The notes beneath the pieces were generated by a model. It was not told the DNA's origin, did not search any database, and was given only the letters and a program-made list of their open reading frames with translations. Positions 30,477 through 32,597 of a DNA stretch of 32,597 nucleotides are shown piece after piece. Source of the DNA: Solobacterium sp. (GTDB lineage: Bacteria; Bacillota_I; Bacilli_A; Erysipelotrichales; Erysipelotrichaceae); the NCBI GenBank assembly GCA_017432325.1, contig JAFRJJ010000006.1, positions 1 to 32,597 on the forward strand, given 5' to 3'. The position numbers were made by a program, and so were the translations under genes. How positions within the stretch are numbered: position 1 is the stretch's first letter; each line of letters begins with the position of its first letter.

Positions 30477-32414
30477 ATGAAAAAGTTCATTGCATTGCTC
30501 TCCAGCTTTGCTATGGCAGCAGCACTTGTCGGCTGCTCAGCCGGAACAAAGCCGGAGGAATCTTCTGCGCCTGCTTCTGAAGGTGTATCCGGTACATTCG
30601 AAGGAACATCTACAGCAGGTATCGGCGGCGAAGCCAACCCCGTCAAAGTCACATTAACACTCGAAAACAGCGTCATCACAGATCTGGTTGTTGAAGGGCC
30701 GGGTGAAACAGAAGGAATCGGCACAAAAGCAATTGATTCGCTTCCTTCACTGATCGTTGAAAACAACAGCATCAATGTTGACGTTGTATCCAGCGCTACA
30801 ATGACTTCAACAGCTATTATCGAAGCAACATCCGAAGCTCTGAAAGCTGCCGGATTGAATCCTGAAGACTACATGGCAGCAGTTTCTTCCGAGAGCGTAC
30901 CTGTAGGTGACGTCACACTTGATACAGACGTTGTCGTAGTCGGTGCCGGCGGTGCAGGCATGATCGCAGCGATCGTTGCGGCAGATGCAGGCAAAAATGT
31001 CGTCATTCTCGAAAGCCAGGCGATCGCAGGCGGAAACTCTGTACGTTCCACAGGCGGCATGAACGCAGCTGATACACCGTATGAAGATTCCAATGAATTC
31101 GGTGAAGCAGCAGGTGTTGAAAAGACACTGGCCTCCGCAGCAGGCACATATGCGGACAATGAAACGATCACATCACTTGCAGCAGCAGTCAAGGAACAGT
31201 GGGATGCATACCAGGCTGCTCCGGAAGGATACTATGATTCCGTAGAGCTCATGCAGCTGGATACAATGATCGGCGGCAAGGGTATCAATGATCCTGAACT
31301 GGTAAAGGTTCTTGCAGAGAAGAGCGCTGACGCCATCGAATGGCTGGGCTCTGTCGGTGCTGAACTGCACAATGTTGCAGCATTCGGCGGCGCTTCCGTC
31401 AAGCGTATCCACCGTCCTGTCAACGCTGAAGGAAAAGTTGTTTCTGTCGGCGCATATGTCGTTCCGATCCTGGAAAAGGCAGTTACCGAAAGAAATATCG
31501 ATGTCAGATACAACACAACAGCAAAATCGATCCTGACAGACGCAGACGGCGCAGCTACAGGTATTGAAGCTGAAACAGCTGATGGTTCCAAAGTAACTGT
31601 CAACGCGAAATCAGTCGTCCTGGCAACAGGCGGATTCGGATACAACCTGAAGAAGGTTGCTGAACTGAAGCCGTCCCTCGATGGATTCTGCACAACAAAC
31701 GCAGCCGGTGCTATGGGCCAGGGTATCGAAATGGCTGAAGCAGTCGGTGCTGCAACAGTTGACATGGATCAGATCCAGATCCATCCGACAGTTCATCTTG
31801 ACGAAAACAAGAACGCAAGCCTGATCACAGAAGGCCTGCGCGGCGACGGCGCGATCCTTGTCAATGCTGAAGGCAAGAGATTCACAGATGAAGTCGGAAC
31901 ACGTGACGCTGTATCCGCTGCTGAACTTGAACAGACAGACGGTTTTGCATGGCTGATCGTTGACCAGGCTATGGCAGACGCTTCTTCCGTCATCCAGGGT
32001 TATATCAGCAAGGGTTTCACAGTCAAAGGCGAAACATACGAAGAACTCGCAGAAGCGATGGGCGTTGACGCAGCAGCATTTGCTCAGACAATGGCTGACT
32101 GGAAGGCAGTTTGGGATGCTAAATCAGACGCAGAATTCGGACGTACATCATTTGCTTCCGAGATCGACCTGACAAAGGCTCCGTTCTATGCACTGACAGT
32201 TACCCCCGGTATCCACCACACAATGGGCGGTGTCAAGATCAATGCGAATACTGAAGTTCTCAAAGAAGACGGAACAGCTATCCCGAACCTGTTTGCTGCA
32301 GGTGAAGTAACAGGCGGCGTGCATGGTGCGAACCGTCTGGGCGGAAACGCAGTTGCGGACTTCGCGGTATTCGGACGTCTTGCCGGTGAGGCAGCAGCCG
32401 CAAACGCAAAATAA
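30477..32414 (+). CDS. Secreted lipoprotein flavin reductase, fumarate/urocanate reductase-like, with FMN-binding domain
   Basis: A 645-residue predicted surface lipoprotein. Signal peptide and lipobox LVGC give lipidation at Cys20. Residues about 37-125 are an FMN-binding domain with DVVSSAT (102-108), matching the ApbE flavinylation motif DxxSGAT with Thr108 as acceptor. Residues about 149-645 are the FAD-binding reductase: VVVVGAGGAGMIAAIVAADAG, GGNSVRSTGGMN, TEGLRGDGAILVN, TPGIHHTMGG and NRLGGNA. This layout is that of extracellular reductases (UrdA/FrdA-like), which pass electrons from the membrane to fumarate, urocanate or other alkenes in anaerobic respiration. The substrate cannot be told from sequence. 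AGGAGG at 30467-30472 precedes ATG. No apbE or membrane donor gene is in the window. Confidence 0.9.
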   Translation: MKKFIALLSSFAMAAALVGCSAGTKPEESSAPASEGVSGTFEGTSTAGIGGEANPVKVTLTLENSVITDLVVEGPGETEGIGTKAIDSLPSLIVENNSINVDVVSSATMTSTAIIEATSEALKAAGLNPEDYMAAVSSESVPVGDVTLDTDVVVVGAGGAGMIAAIVAADAGKNVVILESQAIAGGNSVRSTGGMNAADTPYEDSNEFGEAAGVEKTLASAAGTYADNETITSLAAAVKEQWDAYQAAPEGYYDSVELMQLDTMIGGKGINDPELVKVLAEKSADAIEWLGSVGAELHNVAAFGGASVKRIHRPVNAEGKVVSVGAYVVPILEKAVTERNIDVRYNTTAKSILTDADGAATGIEAETADGSKVTVNAKSVVLATGGFGYNLKKVAELKPSLDGFCTTNAAGAMGQGIEMAEAVGAATVDMDQIQIHPTVHLDENKNASLITEGLRGDGAILVNAEGKRFTDEVGTRDAVSAAELEQTDGFAWLIVDQAMADASSVIQGYISKGFTVKGETYEELAEAMGVDAAAFAQTMADWKAVWDAKSDAEFGRTSFASEIDLTKAPFYALTVTPGIHHTMGGVKINANTEVLKEDGTAIPNLFAAGEVTGGVHGANRLGGNAVADFAVFGRLAGEAAAANAK

Positions 32415-32438
32415 TCAGAATCATGATTTCTGAGGGGG

Positions 32439-32475
32439 CTGTAACAGTTGAAAAAAGACTGTTACAGTTTTCTTT
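32439..32475 (+). terminator. Strong terminator between the flavoprotein and the right-edge IS
   Basis: A perfect 10-bp stem CTGTAACAGT 32439-32448 / ACTGTTACAG 32458-32467, then TTTTCTTT. It may terminate the reductase gene or belong to the IS end (GGGGGCTGTAACAG at 32434-32447). Confidence 0.8.
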
Positions 32476-32487
32476 AGCTGGCAAAAC

Positions 32488-32508
32488 ACATGCAAGCATG
32501 GTATAATA
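32488..32508 (+). repeat. Second copy of the IS promoter module
   Basis: Twenty-one bases identical to 20228-20248: palindrome CATGC-AA-GCATG (32489-32500) followed by TGG-TATAAT (TATAAT 32502-32507). Confidence 0.8.
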
Positions 32509-32513
32509 TAGAT

Positions 32514-32597
32514 ATGAAAAAAGCTAATCAAGTACTCGACCTACCTGATCAGCGAACTTATTATAATGCAGTTCAGCTGAGTCTGCCAATCAATACA
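32514..32597 (+). CDS. Start of a second transposase-like gene, cut by the window edge
   Basis: Twenty-eight codons: MKKANQVLDLPDQR, then TYYNAVQLSLPINT. QLSLPIN is the typical N-terminus of IS1182-type transposases (before the PxxxxxR motif). There is no good ribosome site, with ATG 7 nt after the TATAAT box, so initiation would be leaderless or nearly so. It differs from the transposase at 20274 although the promoters are identical. Confidence 0.55.
   Translation, partial: MKKANQVLDLPDQRTYYNAVQLSLPINT

Noticed and set aside
1..32597. CRISPR arrays, rRNA genes, prophage modules
   Set aside because: No regularly spaced repeats, rRNA signatures or phage structural genes were seen.

Overview
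The window looks like chromosome from a low-to-moderate GC Gram-positive anaerobe of the Bacillota, most likely a gut Erysipelotrichia-type (or Lachnospirales-like) bacterium. This rests on strong AGGAGG-type ribosome sites, intrinsic terminators after most transcription units, an ECF nickel/cobalt importer, a RsbU/RsbW-style partner-switching cassette, a lipoprotein flavin reductase of the kind used in anaerobic respiration, a glutaminyl-tRNA synthetase, and IS1182-, IS256- and group II intron-type mobile DNA. The lineage is an inference; no rRNA or other firm marker is present.

Layout. 1-99 is the 3' end (domains V and VI) of a group II intron whose body lies off the left edge. It is followed at 127-3666 by a giant MacB-like ABC exporter with three tandem helical repeats in its extracytoplasmic part. 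3812-9579 is a co-directional operon: free STAS protein, membrane SpoIIE/PP2C phosphatase, a three-module STAS-kinase-HATPase fusion, a PHP phosphoesterase and a YdcF/DUF218 membrane protein. This is the most unusual system here, because antagonist and RsbW-like ATPase sit on one chain with a phosphotransferase-type kinase between them and no sigma factor is nearby. 9669-11168 is a PreA-like dihydropyrimidine dehydrogenase carrying an extra N-terminal 8-Cys domain. 11208-14343 holds a VanX-type dipeptidase operon, a GNAT acetyltransferase, and a membrane protein paired with a CCG-type cysteine-rich protein. 14552-18122 is cbiM-cbiQ-cbiO followed by a methyltransferase and a small acidic protein. 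18271-19332 is a divergent HxlR regulator/nitroreductase pair with a clear operator.

20022-21720 is a mobile-element scar. It contains an IS1182-like transposase broken by a 2-nt frameshift and truncated, fronted by a leader that could silence read-through expression, and it abuts an internally deleted IS256-like remnant. Next to it is an ABC-F protein gene with an overlapping leader ORF, then tRNA-Val(GAC).

23724-32414 is mostly housekeeping and metabolism: pgi, glnS, a MATE exporter, a small conserved-looking protein with an amidase, and a secreted lipoprotein FMN/FAD reductase. At the right edge a second transposase gene begins under a promoter identical over 21 bp to that of the first IS. 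Product names are from motifs read by eye; no database search was made.
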